This document shows, in pieces, positions 16,121-24,964 of a stretch of DNA of 64,000 nucleotides. Source of the stretch: an uncultured Psychroserpens sp. (GTDB lineage: Bacteria; Bacteroidota; Bacteroidia; Flavobacteriales; Flavobacteriaceae). The notes below the pieces were generated by a model that saw only the letters and a list, made by a program, of their open reading frames with translations, had not been told where the DNA came from and made no database searches. Numbering within the stretch: the first letter of the stretch is position 1; every line of letters begins with the position of its first letter. Where the stretch lies: positions 1-64,000 of the forward strand of contig NZ_CANMVN010000003.1 of the NCBI RefSeq assembly GCF_947501425.1, read 5' to 3'. A program made the position numbers and the translations under genes.

Positions 16121-16804
16121 ATGAATAGAATATTATTAATAACCATCATCCTAATAAGTAGTCTAAGTCACAGTCAAAATGAATTTATAGAAATTGAAGT
16201 CAGAGATTCTATAAGACTCCAAACTCTTGAGTTTGAATATCATGTTGAAGTAACTGAATCTGTAGAAATCTTTGATATGGGATCTGACGGAATGACTTAT
16301 GATCCATACATTAAAAAAGAAAATAGAAAAAGAAAACTATCACAACTAAAAGATTTTTTAAGTCGTAATAACTATGATTTTAAAGCTCTTAATGAAGAAA
16401 GTTATAGCATAAACAATAGTCCTTATGCTTATTCAAGCGGCTATGGGGTAACTTTAAAAAACATAAGTGAGGTTGAAACACTAGTCAATCAACTTAAAGA
16501 ATTGGATTATGTAGATGGTAGAATTGGAGATATTAAATATGATGATAATCCAGATTATGAAAAAAGACTATTTGAAAAATTAATACTCAAAGCTAAACAA
16601 AAAGCTAAAATGATTGCAGAACTATCCGGACAGAAGCTTGGAAAGATTATTGAATTTACCGAAGTTAAAGAAGTTGATGACTTTACTTTTAACCTAATGG
16701 ACATTTACTTTACATCTAAAAAATCTCAAAGTTGGAGTATGTTTGACAATCAATTTTTCGGAGAGAAATTTAAAACGATAATTGTCAAATTTAGAACAGA
16801 GTAA
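16121..16804 (+). CDS. SIMPL-domain (DUF541) exported protein
   Basis: A 227-residue protein with a signal peptide (MNRILLITIILISSLSHSQ). The SIMPL pattern is clear in the second half: RLFEKLILKAKQKAKMIAELSGQKLGKIIEFTEV. SIMPL proteins fold into BP26-like assemblies in the envelope; their role is unclear. The gene runs into the next repeat, whose left core seems to have been lost at the stop codon. Confidence 0.75.
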   Translation: MNRILLITIILISSLSHSQNEFIEIEVRDSIRLQTLEFEYHVEVTESVEIFDMGSDGMTYDPYIKKENRKRKLSQLKDFLSRNNYDFKALNEESYSINNSPYAYSSGYGVTLKNISEVETLVNQLKELDYVDGRIGDIKYDDNPDYEKRLFEKLILKAKQKAKMIAELSGQKLGKIIEFTEVKEVDDFTFNLMDIYFTSKKSQSWSMFDNQFFGEKFKTIIVKFRTE

Positions 16805-16936
16805 GCTGTTTAAGCGAAAAAAATTATTACTAATTTGAAAACTTGATTTAACTGTCAACTGCCTAGCTCTATTTATCGCTTGATCTGGTAAAAGTTGAAC
16901 CTAAGAATTATATTTAAATCATTCACGAACACACAA
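16804..16936 (+). repeat. attC-like site S11, left core missing
   Basis: Begins AAGCTGTTTAAG, an internal segment of the S3 subtype, directly at the stop codon. It continues ATTACTAATTTG and CTTGATTTAACTG, and ends AAATCATTCACGAACACACAATAG. The right core has no GTT. Confidence 0.5.
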
Positions 16937-16956
16937 TAGAACATATCAAATAATTG

Positions 16957-17583
16957 ATGAATCATCGGAATTTAAAAATTGTAAAACTTTATACAATTAG
17001 TCTACTGTGCACTGTCTTATATTTCTTATTGGATAATTCTACTATAATACCTGAACTCGTTCGGAAATCAGATACAGGTCGTTATGGTGACTTCCCTGTA
17101 TTCATTATAACTGGATTATTCAAATATGGACTAATAGTAGTTGGAATAGGACTTTTTATAATTCTTACTTTCCTATTAATCCAAGAAAAATTTGTCCGAT
17201 ACTCAGATACAAAATCAACTAAAAAGACACTTGATCGTGGAAAAAAACAAACCGAAAATCGAGATTTTATATTGGTTGTCTTTCGTAATTTCGGTCAAGA
17301 TGAACATATAATATCAAACAAAACAACACCTGAAATAATAAAGAGTACAATGAGATCAATCAATTGGAATGAATTTCATATTGTACAACTTGTAGATAAA
17401 AATGATAATGCATTAGATGTAAGCGGAAGTCTGAACGATGACGGTTTAGCTTCCGGATTTATGAAAAACGACAGCCTTATCCTGATGGTAAAACCAATTA
17501 AAACAGTCGAACAAATGACACAAATACTGCTTGATTTTTTAAAAGGTGAAGATTTTTGGAACAACAAATACAAGTATGAATAA
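16957..17583 (+). CDS. membrane protein of unknown function
   Basis: Taken from ATG 16957 (a TTG one codon upstream is less likely), 208 residues. Two hydrophobic segments, about residues 10-30 and 47-72, are followed by a soluble domain of ~130 residues containing FILVVFRNFGQDEHI and DDGLASGFMKNDSLILMVKPI. I do not recognise the family. It stands alone between sites S11 and S12. Confidence 0.65.
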   Translation: MNHRNLKIVKLYTISLLCTVLYFLLDNSTIIPELVRKSDTGRYGDFPVFIITGLFKYGLIVVGIGLFIILTFLLIQEKFVRYSDTKSTKKTLDRGKKQTENRDFILVVFRNFGQDEHIISNKTTPEIIKSTMRSINWNEFHIVQLVDKNDNALDVSGSLNDDGLASGFMKNDSLILMVKPIKTVEQMTQILLDFLKGEDFWNNKYKYE

Positions 17584-17593
17584 CTTAATAATT

Positions 17594-17720
17594 TTCAACA
17601 ACTTATATAATACATTATTACTTCACTAACCTTTCAGAAAACATGGAGGCACACTTAAGTTCTGGTTTGTTTTACTAAATTTAGCAAAATACTAGATAAG
17701 CATATACAAACATCTTGGTA
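17594..17720 (+). repeat. attC-like site S12
   Basis: 127 bp, S2 subtype: TTCAACAACTTATATAATAC, CTTCACTAACCTTTCAG and TTTTACTAAATTTAGC, ending CATATACAAACATCTTGGTA. Cores are partly decayed (CTT for GTT). Confidence 0.6.
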
Positions 17721-17748
17721 TTAATTAAAAAACATCAAAACCAATACA

Positions 17749-18681
17749 ATGATGACTATTCCTCAAAAATTAGAAAAGATAAGTGAATGGACTTTCAATA
17801 ATTATATATTTCCAAGCGAGAAATTAAGCAAAACACTTAATAAGGAGCTGCTCTCTTCAATAGAAAACCTACTTGAAGAAGAAATTCCAGAAGAATTTAT
17901 CGAGTTGTATTCACACTTTAATGGTGATGAAGAAGGAGAAGGTACTGGAAGTCTACTAGGACTCCAATTCATGGATTTAAAAAGAGTTATTTCAGACTTG
18001 GAGTTTTCAAGAACATTGATAAAACCGAAAGGCAAAAAACTCGAAGAGAGTCAAACAACTAAACATCTAATTTCTAAGATAGTTGAATACTTTTTATCTA
18101 CAATACCTAAAGATAAAAATTGGATAAGGTTAGAATTAGAGTGTTCTCCACATTCTCTAGGTGGACCTTATTTATATTTAGAAGACAATGAGGAGAGAAT
18201 TATATTAAAATTTTTAGAGGATAGTGACATCGTTTTCGAGCTCTGTAATAAACTTCATCAGTTGGAAAAGGATTTCATAAATTGGGATAAACTAGAATTT
18301 GTAATATATCCTTCAGGTCTTTACGATATGAAAAGAATAGAGACAAATTGGGATGAAATAATGGATTTAAAATCATTTCCTGATAAATCTGTCAAATTAA
18401 AATACTTTCACTATAAATGGTTGCCAATTTTCACTGATGGTGGTGGTAATTTTATTGGTATGGACTTAGACCCAGATGAAAATGGAAAAAAAGGACAAAT
18501 CATAATATTTGGTAGAGATGAAAGGACACTCGCTGTAATTTCAAATGACTTAAATTCATTTCTTGATTTTGTGTTGCATACTATTGACAAAAAGCCTGAA
18601 ATATTTTTAACTGAAAATCACATTCACGAAATTTTCAAACATCTAGTTGGAGCACCACATGAATTGCTTGAAGAAAACTAA
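17749..18681 (+). CDS. SMI1/KNR4 (SUKH) family protein
   Basis: A 310-residue soluble acidic protein (a second ATG is at codon 2). Features of the SUKH fold: IPEEFIELYSHFNGDEEGEGTG early, then WLPIFTDGGGNFIGMDLDP and GQIIIFGRDERTLAVISNDLNSFLDF near the end. SUKH proteins often act as immunity proteins to nuclease or other polymorphic toxins. No toxin is adjacent, so it may be an orphan immunity gene or have another role. Confidence 0.8.
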   Translation: MMTIPQKLEKISEWTFNNYIFPSEKLSKTLNKELLSSIENLLEEEIPEEFIELYSHFNGDEEGEGTGSLLGLQFMDLKRVISDLEFSRTLIKPKGKKLEESQTTKHLISKIVEYFLSTIPKDKNWIRLELECSPHSLGGPYLYLEDNEERIILKFLEDSDIVFELCNKLHQLEKDFINWDKLEFVIYPSGLYDMKRIETNWDEIMDLKSFPDKSVKLKYFHYKWLPIFTDGGGNFIGMDLDPDENGKKGQIIIFGRDERTLAVISNDLNSFLDFVLHTIDKKPEIFLTENHIHEIFKHLVGAPHELLEEN

Positions 18682-18682
18682 C

Positions 18683-18825
18683 GTCTACAACACGCATAAT
18701 TAATTAGCATAATAGGTTAAACAAAGATAAAATACTTACTTTTATTACGAATTGAAACATTTAATTTAGATGGTAATTGTCTGGTTCCTGTCTTAGCAGT
18801 CTTTACCATTAGTACTAATCAAAAC
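18683..18825 (+). repeat. attC-like site S13, right core lost
   Basis: Left GTCTACAACACGCATAATTAATTAG, S3-type interior (CTTACTTTTATTACGAATTG, ATTTAGATGGTAATTG). The right end has no recognisable ACACGTT core. Confidence 0.5.
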
Positions 18826-18840
18826 CAAATAAAAAAGAAA

Positions 18841-19224
18841 ATGAAAGTTACAGCCGAAAAAAATGAAAAGGTTGCTAATATGATATTTGCAACCATTTAT
18901 CCACTTTACCTGAATAGGCTAGAGAAAAATGGTAGAACAAAAGAAGAGCTCAACCAAGTAATCGAATGGTTTACTGGTTTTGATCATGATACGTTACAAG
19001 CACTTATTGATGAAAAAGTAACTTTTAGAACATTTTTTGAAAAAGCCAAAATAAATCCAAACGAACATTTGATTAAAGGAGTTGTTTGTGGATATCGAAT
19101 TGAAGAAATAGAGGATGAATTTGAACTATATAAACAATGCAGGCAAATGGAGAAACTGATAGATGAATTGGCAAAAGGTCGTAAAATGGAGAAAATTTTA
19201 CGTGAAGAAAAAAATAAAAACTGA
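18841..19224 (+). CDS. DUF2200 family protein
   Basis: A 127-residue soluble protein. NEKVANMIFATIYPLYLNRLE, then VIEWFTGFDHDTLQ, and KINPNEHLIKGVVCGYRIEEIED are characteristic of DUF2200, a small family of unknown function spread across Bacteroidota and Firmicutes and often in accessory regions. Length is normal. The stop overlaps the beginning of S14. Confidence 0.78.
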   Translation: MKVTAEKNEKVANMIFATIYPLYLNRLEKNGRTKEELNQVIEWFTGFDHDTLQALIDEKVTFRTFFEKAKINPNEHLIKGVVCGYRIEEIEDEFELYKQCRQMEKLIDELAKGRKMEKILREEKNKN

Positions 19225-19225
19225 A

Positions 19226-19356
19226 GCTAACAAGATGAATATTTAATTGCTGCTTCCCTAGCCTTTCAGAATAAATTAGAGACATAATACAATTCTGGTT
19301 TCTTTTGCTAACTTAAACCTAATTTGCACAACTAACCTATACAACTCGTTAGCAAC
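19226..19356 (+). repeat. attC-like site S14
   Basis: 131 bp, S2 subtype (TTAATTGCTGCTTCCCTAGC, TTTTGCTAACTTAAACC). Left GCTAACAAGATG; right TATACAACTCGTTAGCAAC with the GTT core kept. Confidence 0.6.
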
Positions 19357-19433
19357 TATATCTTTAAATAATCTAAATTACTGATTTACAATACAGTACT
19401 AAAACCAACTACAATATTAATTTCCTGAAAACT

Positions 19434-19892
19434 GTGGAATCAAATTATAAAATAAGAAACGTTGAAAAAGAAGATCTCACCCAAATTTTTCAACTTGAAG
19501 AGGAAGCTTTTAAACCATCCCATTATCCATTATTTGTTCTTAGACAATTCTATGACATCTTATCTGATCTCTTTTTCGTTGCGGTAAACGAACACAACCA
19601 AATAAAAGGCTATTGCTTTGGAGGAATTGATCATAATAGTAAAACGGGTTGGGTCTTCGCTTTAGCAGTTACAAAACCTGAACAAAAGAGAAAAATTGGT
19701 CAACGTATAACCATTAAGTTATTAGAGGCGTTAAAAAACAGAGATATCAATACAATCCAGTTAACGACAACTCCCGATAATAGTTCGGCAATCAATTTGT
19801 ATGAAAAATTGGGATTTGAAAAAGTAACAGAAACTGCTGATTACTATTTTGACAATGTTCCGAGAATAATTATGAGGTTAAAAATCAAATAA
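19434..19892 (+). CDS. GNAT-family N-acetyltransferase
   Basis: A 152-residue protein with a GTG start. The acetyl-CoA binding region is VFALAVTKPEQKRKIGQRITIKLLEAL (motif A, here K-R-K-I-G-Q instead of the common RGxG). It is followed by IQLTTTPDNSSAINLYEKLGFEKV (motif B), the typical RimI-like end. It transfers an acetyl group to an unknown amine; such genes are common integron cargo. Confidence 0.82.
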   Translation: MESNYKIRNVEKEDLTQIFQLEEEAFKPSHYPLFVLRQFYDILSDLFFVAVNEHNQIKGYCFGGIDHNSKTGWVFALAVTKPEQKRKIGQRITIKLLEALKNRDINTIQLTTTPDNSSAINLYEKLGFEKVTETADYYFDNVPRIIMRLKIK

Positions 19893-19898
19893 AACCTT

Positions 19899-20036
19899 GC
19901 ATCAACAACAGGGATAGCTAATTGCTGGTTCAATGTGGACTTAGAAACTCTACAGATGTCCCTCTATTTAGTTTTCTATTTACTAACTTAGTTCTAGACA
20001 ATTCAACAAAATCAAACACATATACCTTACTACACC
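19899..20036 (+). repeat. attC-like site S15
   Basis: 138 bp. Left GCATCAACAACAGGGATAGC, interior as S4 (TGCTGGTTCAATGTGGAC, TTTACTAACTTAGTTCTAG), right CACATATACCTTACTACACC. Cores partly decayed. Confidence 0.55.
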
Positions 20037-20042
20037 TTTAAT

Positions 20043-20864
20043 ATGAATATTTGTAAGCATACTTTAATTCTAGTCCTGATATTTAGTTTATCATCTTGCA
20101 GGAATGAGAAGAATGATATTAAAACTGATACTATTGCATCTGATTTACAAGTTGATCATTTTAATATTTGGGTAAAAAATCCAAAAAAAGTAAAAGAACG
20201 ACTAACCGATATTGGTTTTACTGCAGTCCCAGATTCATTATCTAAAATTCATCACGGACAAGGAACTACAGGAAGATATTTTTATTTTTTAAATAGCTAC
20301 CTCGAACTGATTTTTGTTTACGACAACAACGAATTTGATACAAACAATCAATTAAATAATACTTTGGATTTTGCAGAGAGAGCCAACTTTGAAAAAAATG
20401 GAGCTTCACCTTTTAGTATTGCCTTAAAACTAGAAGACTATGATATTAAAAAAATTCCTTTTGAGAAGATCAAATATCACCAAGATTGGATGGAAGAAAA
20501 ATCAAGTATTTATTCTGCCAAAAACTCAAAAACACATCTTAAAGAGCCTTCTGTTTTTGTCGTTTATCCAGAAATTGAATCTAATACTTTTGAAACCCTT
20601 TCTGACCTAAATGATATAGAAGAAAAATATGCATTTGTAAGAGAATGGTATAAGCACAAAAACGGAGCAAAAAGAATCACAAATATCGTTATCACATCAA
20701 CAAGTTTAGACTTAAAAACAAAAACAATTAAAGTATTAAACGGAATTGAAAACCTAACTATTAAAGGAGGAAAAGAACATTTAATGGAACTCTATTTTGA
20801 TCATAATGTACAAGGAGAAGTATTTGATTTAAGACCTGAATTGCCACTAATTGTGTATTTGTAA
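20043..20864 (+). CDS. VOC/glyoxalase-like lipoprotein
   Basis: A 273-residue lipoprotein (LSSC lipobox, Cys19). The body begins with a VOC-type module, QVDHFNIWVKNPKKVKERL, then HHGQGTTGRYFYFLNSYLELIFVY, as in the glyoxalase-like domain family that has two linked VOC modules. His and Glu residues at the expected metal positions (VDHFN, SYLELI) are present. Export to the periplasm is unusual for this superfamily. Substrate unknown. Confidence 0.7.
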   Translation: MNICKHTLILVLIFSLSSCRNEKNDIKTDTIASDLQVDHFNIWVKNPKKVKERLTDIGFTAVPDSLSKIHHGQGTTGRYFYFLNSYLELIFVYDNNEFDTNNQLNNTLDFAERANFEKNGASPFSIALKLEDYDIKKIPFEKIKYHQDWMEEKSSIYSAKNSKTHLKEPSVFVVYPEIESNTFETLSDLNDIEEKYAFVREWYKHKNGAKRITNIVITSTSLDLKTKTIKVLNGIENLTIKGGKEHLMELYFDHNVQGEVFDLRPELPLIVYL

Positions 20865-20872
20865 CGAAAAAA

Positions 20873-20966
20873 TGTGTGGCAAAACACGTATGATAATGGT
20901 AAAAGCTAACTCCTGTTCTTTTAATGCATTCCGTTCTAGCCTATATAACAAAATCGCTACTAAATA
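20873..20966 (+). repeat. short attC-like site S16
   Basis: About 94 bp: TGTGTGGCAAAACACGTATG on the left and GCCTATATAACAAAATCGCTAC on the right. The left end is partly complementary to the start of its own cassette (CTTACTACACCTTT), again cassette-wise. Confidence 0.45.
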
Positions 20967-20980
20967 TTAAAGATAACGCT

Positions 20981-21448
20981 ATGAAAAGATGGAACTTCAA
21001 AGTAGATGACAATCCTAATGAAATCAGTAAGAAATTAGAATCAGCTCTTGGAACAATTCAAGGAACTGTTTTTAATTTAAGTCGTGATAAAAATAGTGTA
21101 GTAACATTTAAAGTGCGTAAACGAGTTCTTTATGCTTGGTATATGGTATTCCAGAATTGGACAATTGTTAATGGTAAATTATTAAAAACAGATAATGATA
21201 ACAAGACCAATGTGGAAATTAATTTCACCCAGCACTTTTTAATAGTATTGATAATTTTCACTCATATACTTTTAGGTTTAAGTTTTCTAATTGCAATTAT
21301 ATCAGGAAAAAGTAACGGAACTTCCACCTATGTAATAGGAGGAATATTATTAGTTATTGGTATTATATTATGGATTGCCATCCAGAAAAAATTTGAGAAG
21401 GATATTAAAAATTATAAGACATTAATTTCTGAAATATTAGAGACTTAG
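20981..21448 (+). CDS. two-span membrane protein, unknown
   Basis: Start chosen at ATG 20981 (MKRWNFKVDDNP), because the frame upstream to 20924 lies in the repeat S16. 155 residues: a soluble N-terminal half, then two membrane segments at about 79-102 and 113-134 and a short charged tail. The first part (TFKVRKRVLYAWYMVFQNWTIVNGKL) resembles a small lipid-facing or pleckstrin-like fold, but I do not recognise the family. Confidence 0.6.
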   Translation: MKRWNFKVDDNPNEISKKLESALGTIQGTVFNLSRDKNSVVTFKVRKRVLYAWYMVFQNWTIVNGKLLKTDNDNKTNVEINFTQHFLIVLIIFTHILLGLSFLIAIISGKSNGTSTYVIGGILLVIGIILWIAIQKKFEKDIKNYKTLISEILET

Positions 21449-21509
21449 AAAAGATTAATATTGACTAATAAAGGGTAACCACATCATTCATAAAGCCATT
21501 ACCTAAAAT

Positions 21510-22295
21510 ATGAAAAACACATTCCGAATAAAAAAGATTGAAATTCTAATACTAATTATTGGATTAGTGTTAAATGCATGTGATTCAAACAAAAAGAAAA
21601 ACGAAAAGCAAACCCTTGCAAATGAAACAGAAAATAGTAAATTATTTCAACTTGAAATCAGACTGCCTTTTGAATCCTCAATTGATAACTACCGACTAAA
21701 ATCTAATTTCAAATTACTCAGTAATCAAGATAAAATTATCAAATCTCAATTTGATACCGTAACTAAAACTGGTGGCTTTATAAAGTATTTGCTTAAAAAG
21801 GGTACTTATAAGTATTCAATTACTACACCATTTAACGAAACCATTACTAAAGACATAGTATTTGAAAAAGATACCTCTTATCATTTTTATGACTCTTGCT
21901 ATGAAAAAGTTGAGGCGTTTTCAAAAGAAGATTTAAATAATGCTCAAAAAATTAATGTATCAGTTACTTATGAATTTAGCGAACCCAAAAACGATGAAAT
22001 TCAAATTGTGAAAAAAAATGGTGTTTATGCAGTTAGATTTAAGAAGGATTATAATTGGTTAGATGAAGTGATTACTAATAATCCACAAATCATTGGCATG
22101 ATAAACAAATTTGAAAATAATATCATTCGCTTAAGAAAAAATAAAATGATAGGAACCGAAGAATTTAGCTATCTAACAGCTTCACAGGTTTTTTTGAAAT
22201 ACGACAATAAACTAATTGAAATTCACAACCTAAAAAACGATTCACTTTATAAAATAACAAATGAATTAAAACAAAACTTAAATAAAATACTTTAG
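21510..22295 (+). CDS. lipoprotein of unknown function
   Basis: A 261-residue lipoprotein (LNAC lipobox, Cys24). The N-terminal half looks like a beta domain (LFQLEIRLPFESSIDNYRLKSNFKLL) and the C-terminal half is helical and charged. No family recognised. No clear repeat separates it from the gene at 20981, so the two may share a cassette; site S17 follows its stop at once. Confidence 0.65.
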   Translation: MKNTFRIKKIEILILIIGLVLNACDSNKKKNEKQTLANETENSKLFQLEIRLPFESSIDNYRLKSNFKLLSNQDKIIKSQFDTVTKTGGFIKYLLKKGTYKYSITTPFNETITKDIVFEKDTSYHFYDSCYEKVEAFSKEDLNNAQKINVSVTYEFSEPKNDEIQIVKKNGVYAVRFKKDYNWLDEVITNNPQIIGMINKFENNIIRLRKNKMIGTEEFSYLTASQVFLKYDNKLIEIHNLKNDSLYKITNELKQNLNKIL

Positions 22296-22400
22296 GCAAT
22301 ACATTTGTATAGTGCATTGCTGCTTCCCTAACCATTCGGAATAAATTAGAGATACACTAGAATTCTATTTTTTTACTTACAAATATCATAAAGCTACACT
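22294..22400 (+). repeat. attC-like site S17, right half lost
   Basis: AGGCAATACATTTGTATAGTG at the left, then TGCATTGCTGCTTCCCTAAC and ATTCGGAATAAATTAGAGAT as in S2. The right arm fades after TTTTTTTACTTAC. Confidence 0.5.
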
Positions 22401-22401
22401 G

Positions 22402-22425
22402 AAAATACCCTCTATCAGGTATTTT
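22402..22425. terminator. hairpin, possible terminator
   Basis: Perfect 8 bp stem AAAATACC / GGTATTTT with an 8-base loop. No strong T-run follows, so termination is uncertain; it could be part of the eroded repeat. Confidence 0.35.
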
Positions 22426-22443
22426 GAAAAATACTGAGCATAT

Positions 22444-22451
22444 TACATTTG
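22444..22451 (+). promoter_or_regulatory. TAnnTTTG promoter box (TACATTTG)
   Basis: TACATTTG 28 bases before the start of the lipoprotein gene at 22480; third identical copy of this box in the array. Confidence 0.4.
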
Positions 22452-22479
22452 AAATAGTTATTAACTAAATTCAAAAATC

Positions 22480-23184
22480 ATGGAAAAATTAACTTTCAAA
22501 TTAATCGTGCTAAATATTTTGTTAATGACTTCTTGTGCCGAAAACAGTAAAAAAGAAGTCATATCATCGTCTCTTGGAGAATATACAACATCTAAGAATT
22601 CTGAAGAAAACAATAGCATTACTTATGATGCCTCAGAAGACATGCAAAATTATACTTTGAACACACCTAAGGAAATTGTAGGTGATGACTTTGAAAACTC
22701 ATTTACTTATAAAGATGAAATTGATGACGACATTGAAGATATTCAAAATGAATTATACTTGTTCAACACCAATGAATTAGAAGCAGATAAAAGTTCAAAT
22801 GTTAAATTCAATATTCCTGAGAATTGTAATAGAATAAGTGGCAAATCTTGGAGGTGCTGCGGTAAAGTTATTGTTAATTGGGATGGTTCTATGTCATCAC
22901 AAATTCACACTTCTTCAAACAGATGGCAAGGCTTTACTGGTGCAATTAGAATAATATTTTATGATTCTAATCAAAACGCAATTTATGAAGTCCATACACC
23001 ATCCTATGGTGTAAACGGAGAAAGTAGCAGATGGGCTAGTTGGAATGCCCAAGTGGATGATTGGGTTATTCAAACAAGTCAATATGCATCTGCTGAAGGA
23101 ATTCATAAGAGTTCAAATCGTACAGGATATTTTATTTATGATCTGGGAAAAAAGTACTTAGAGCAATATATTAGCAGTCAATAA
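22480..23184 (+). CDS. lipoprotein with a conserved-looking C-terminal domain, unknown
   Basis: A 234-residue lipoprotein (MTSC, Cys19). An acidic linker (about 30-105) leads to a compact C-terminal domain starting SGKSWRCCGKVIVNWDG and rich in Ser, Trp and aromatic residues, with two adjacent cysteines. No family recognised. A good terminator follows. Confidence 0.65.
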   Translation: MEKLTFKLIVLNILLMTSCAENSKKEVISSSLGEYTTSKNSEENNSITYDASEDMQNYTLNTPKEIVGDDFENSFTYKDEIDDDIEDIQNELYLFNTNELEADKSSNVKFNIPENCNRISGKSWRCCGKVIVNWDGSMSSQIHTSSNRWQGFTGAIRIIFYDSNQNAIYEVHTPSYGVNGESSRWASWNAQVDDWVIQTSQYASAEGIHKSSNRTGYFIYDLGKKYLEQYISSQ

Positions 23185-23219
23185 TAACTGGTTACAGCAG
23201 TTTACAACCAATAGTGTTA

Positions 23220-23269
23220 AAAAAGGGCTCAAGAATTTCTACCGAATTTCTGAGTCCTTTGTTCTTTTT
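23220..23269 (+). terminator. rho-independent terminator
   Basis: AAAGGGCTCA...GAATTTC pairs with GAATTTC-TGAGTCCTTT (one mismatch, one bulge) around a short TACC loop. It is followed by TGTTCTTTTT. It ends the unit of the lipoprotein gene at 22480. Confidence 0.65.
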
Positions 23270-23334
23270 ACTAAATTGCTACGCTAACAATGCTGTCACG
23301 TTCAAATGTGTTAGTTTAATCTTTAACAATTACT

Positions 23335-23865
23335 ATGCTTGGGTATTTAATGCGAGAAATATTTTTTAAAGAGCTGTCTAATAAGATAACTGATATTGAG
23401 CTGACTAAAAGTGGTTTTATCATAAACAAACCTTTTGGAGCGAAACCTCAAAATATTGAATGGAAACAACTAAGATCAATTCGGTTTTCAGATAATGACA
23501 AAGTTATAATCATAAAAACAGTTGAAAAAGATATTATTTTAAATGATAACCAGATTGGTTGGTATGAATTTATTCAAAGTATACCTAAAATATTTAAGCA
23601 ATTTGACTTCAAAAAAGCTAATTCTATTATGGACTCTCTAAAATCCTGCGACGTATGTGGAATTATAGCAGTTAGAGATAATATTTGTAAAATTTGTGAA
23701 TCAGAGCCTTGGCACCAAAAGTCAAAAAAGGATAAATCGGAATATCTAAAAGACAAACAGCTTGAACACTTTGAATATGAGTTAAAAAACAAAATAAAAA
23801 TTAAAGCATTCGCTGAACCACAACATGGATTTAAAGCTGATGAAAATTGGAAATTACACCTCTGA
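23335..23865 (+). CDS. small protein with zinc-ribbon-like cysteines, unknown
   Basis: 176 residues from 23335; an alternative ATG at 23350 is equally plausible. The first ~90 residues look like a PH-like beta domain (FIINKPFGAKPQNIEWKQLR, VEKDIILNDNQIGWYEFI). Residues 105-122 hold CDVCG...CKICE, a four-cysteine zinc-binding pattern. The C-terminus is charged. No known family. Repeat remnants occur on both sides but neither site is complete. Confidence 0.6.
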   Translation: MLGYLMREIFFKELSNKITDIELTKSGFIINKPFGAKPQNIEWKQLRSIRFSDNDKVIIIKTVEKDIILNDNQIGWYEFIQSIPKIFKQFDFKKANSIMDSLKSCDVCGIIAVRDNICKICESEPWHQKSKKDKSEYLKDKQLEHFEYELKNKIKIKAFAEPQHGFKADENWKLHL

Positions 23866-23875
23866 AAATAAAACG

Positions 23876-23945
23876 ACTTACTTTACCTAAGCAATAAAGT
23901 ATTTAAAACTCTAATGTTTTGGTCGCTTTTACTAACTTAGTCAAA
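23876..23945 (+). repeat. attC-like remnant
   Basis: Only internal segments remain (TTACTTTACC, GGTCGCTTTTACTAAC and TTAGTC, as in the right half of S2 or S4). Cores are gone. Confidence 0.35.
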
Positions 23946-23966
23946 ACCTTGATTATTTATTTAAAA

Positions 23967-24419
23967 ATGAATAGACTTCAAATAAAAATACAAGAAGTTC
24001 AAGTAAATGAATTAAATCAATTTGTAACAAAGATTCTCATAGATGGAACTGACTTAATTGTATTACTATCTGAATTTGAAAAGCCATTTGCAAAAAAAGA
24101 AGGATGCCCTGATATTGCCGGACAATACGGAGGACTTAATCCAAGAACCTTATATAAAAATCTATTAAACCTAACTGATAACTCAAACTCTAATAACAAT
24201 AAATCTGATATACTCGATTGCGATTGTGGAGTTTGGGGATGTTGGGCTTTTATGACTAAAATCGAAAACGTTAATAATAAAATTATTTGGACTGATTTTG
24301 AGCAACTTCATAGAGGAAAAGACAGTCATAATCATTGGAACTATTCCAAATTTGGTCCATTTGAATTCAACAAATCAGAATACAATTCTGAATTAGAAAA
24401 ACTAAGAAACCAACTTTAA
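23967..24419 (+). CDS. hypothetical protein with CxC...C motif
   Basis: Start set at ATG 23967 (MNRLQIKIQEVQVN); the upstream frame lies in the repeat remnant. 150 residues, soluble. Distinctive motif ILDCDCGVWGCWAFMTKI and later WTDFEQLHRGKDSHNHWNYS, which recur in small bacterial proteins of unknown function. No membrane segment or signal. Confidence 0.6.
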   Translation: MNRLQIKIQEVQVNELNQFVTKILIDGTDLIVLLSEFEKPFAKKEGCPDIAGQYGGLNPRTLYKNLLNLTDNSNSNNNKSDILDCDCGVWGCWAFMTKIENVNNKIIWTDFEQLHRGKDSHNHWNYSKFGPFEFNKSEYNSELEKLRNQL

Positions 24420-24429
24420 ATGTTAAGAT

Positions 24430-24510
24430 ACTTCGATTGTTGTTACTAATTTTCTCTGGTTCTACTTCTATTTACTAACTTAGTCCTATGCAATTCAATA
24501 AACCAAAACT
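24430..24510 (+). repeat. attC-like remnant
   Basis: TTTCTCTGGTTCTACTTC and TTTACTAACTTAGTCCTATG match the right half of S4-type sites. The right core ACGTCTAG is decayed. Confidence 0.4.
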
Positions 24511-24523
24511 AACGTCTAGATAA

Positions 24524-24907
24524 ATGTTTACGTTTTCATTCAATCATATAGCTCTTGCGGTAAAAGATGTCAACAAATCTATTGAGTTTTACAAAAAGAC
24601 ACTACAACTTGAAGACATTGAGAATACTGCCTCAAACTCAAAAACAAGATGGCTATCGCTAGGGCAAGGAAAACAACTTCATCTTATCCCTCGTCCCAAT
24701 TCTGAAATAAAAATTAATAAGGCTGTCCATTTTGCATTAGCAACATCTGATTTGAATTCATTTGTAAAACATCTTGAAGAATTAAAAGTGGAATACTCAG
24801 ATTGGAAGGATACACCTAATAAAAATTACATACGAAAAGACGGAATCAAACAGATTTACTTTCAAGATCCAAATGGCTATTGGATTGAAATAAATGATGA
24901 TATTTAA
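24524..24907 (+). CDS. VOC-family metalloprotein (FosA/glyoxalase-like)
   Basis: A 127-residue single VOC unit: FNHIALAVKDVNKSIEFYKKTL (metal-ligand His8), AVHFALATSDLNSFVKHLEEL (second His) and IYFQDPNGYWIEIND (Glu ligand). These three ligands fit fosfomycin-thiol transferase, glyoxalase or dioxygenase relatives; the length is that of dimeric single-domain members. Substrate cannot be told. The next gene is another VOC protein. Confidence 0.78.
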   Translation: MFTFSFNHIALAVKDVNKSIEFYKKTLQLEDIENTASNSKTRWLSLGQGKQLHLIPRPNSEIKINKAVHFALATSDLNSFVKHLEELKVEYSDWKDTPNKNYIRKDGIKQIYFQDPNGYWIEINDDI

Positions 24908-24935
24908 AAACATTAGTAACAACTCATATAATCAA
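24908..24935 (+). repeat. attC-like left-core remnant
   Basis: AGTAACAACTCATATAATC matches the left end of a site (AAC-AACGTGTATAATT) with changes. No interior or right half remains, so two VOC genes now lie 57 bases apart. Confidence 0.35.
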
Positions 24936-24964
24936 CATTTTTGATTTATAACACAATTAAAAAA

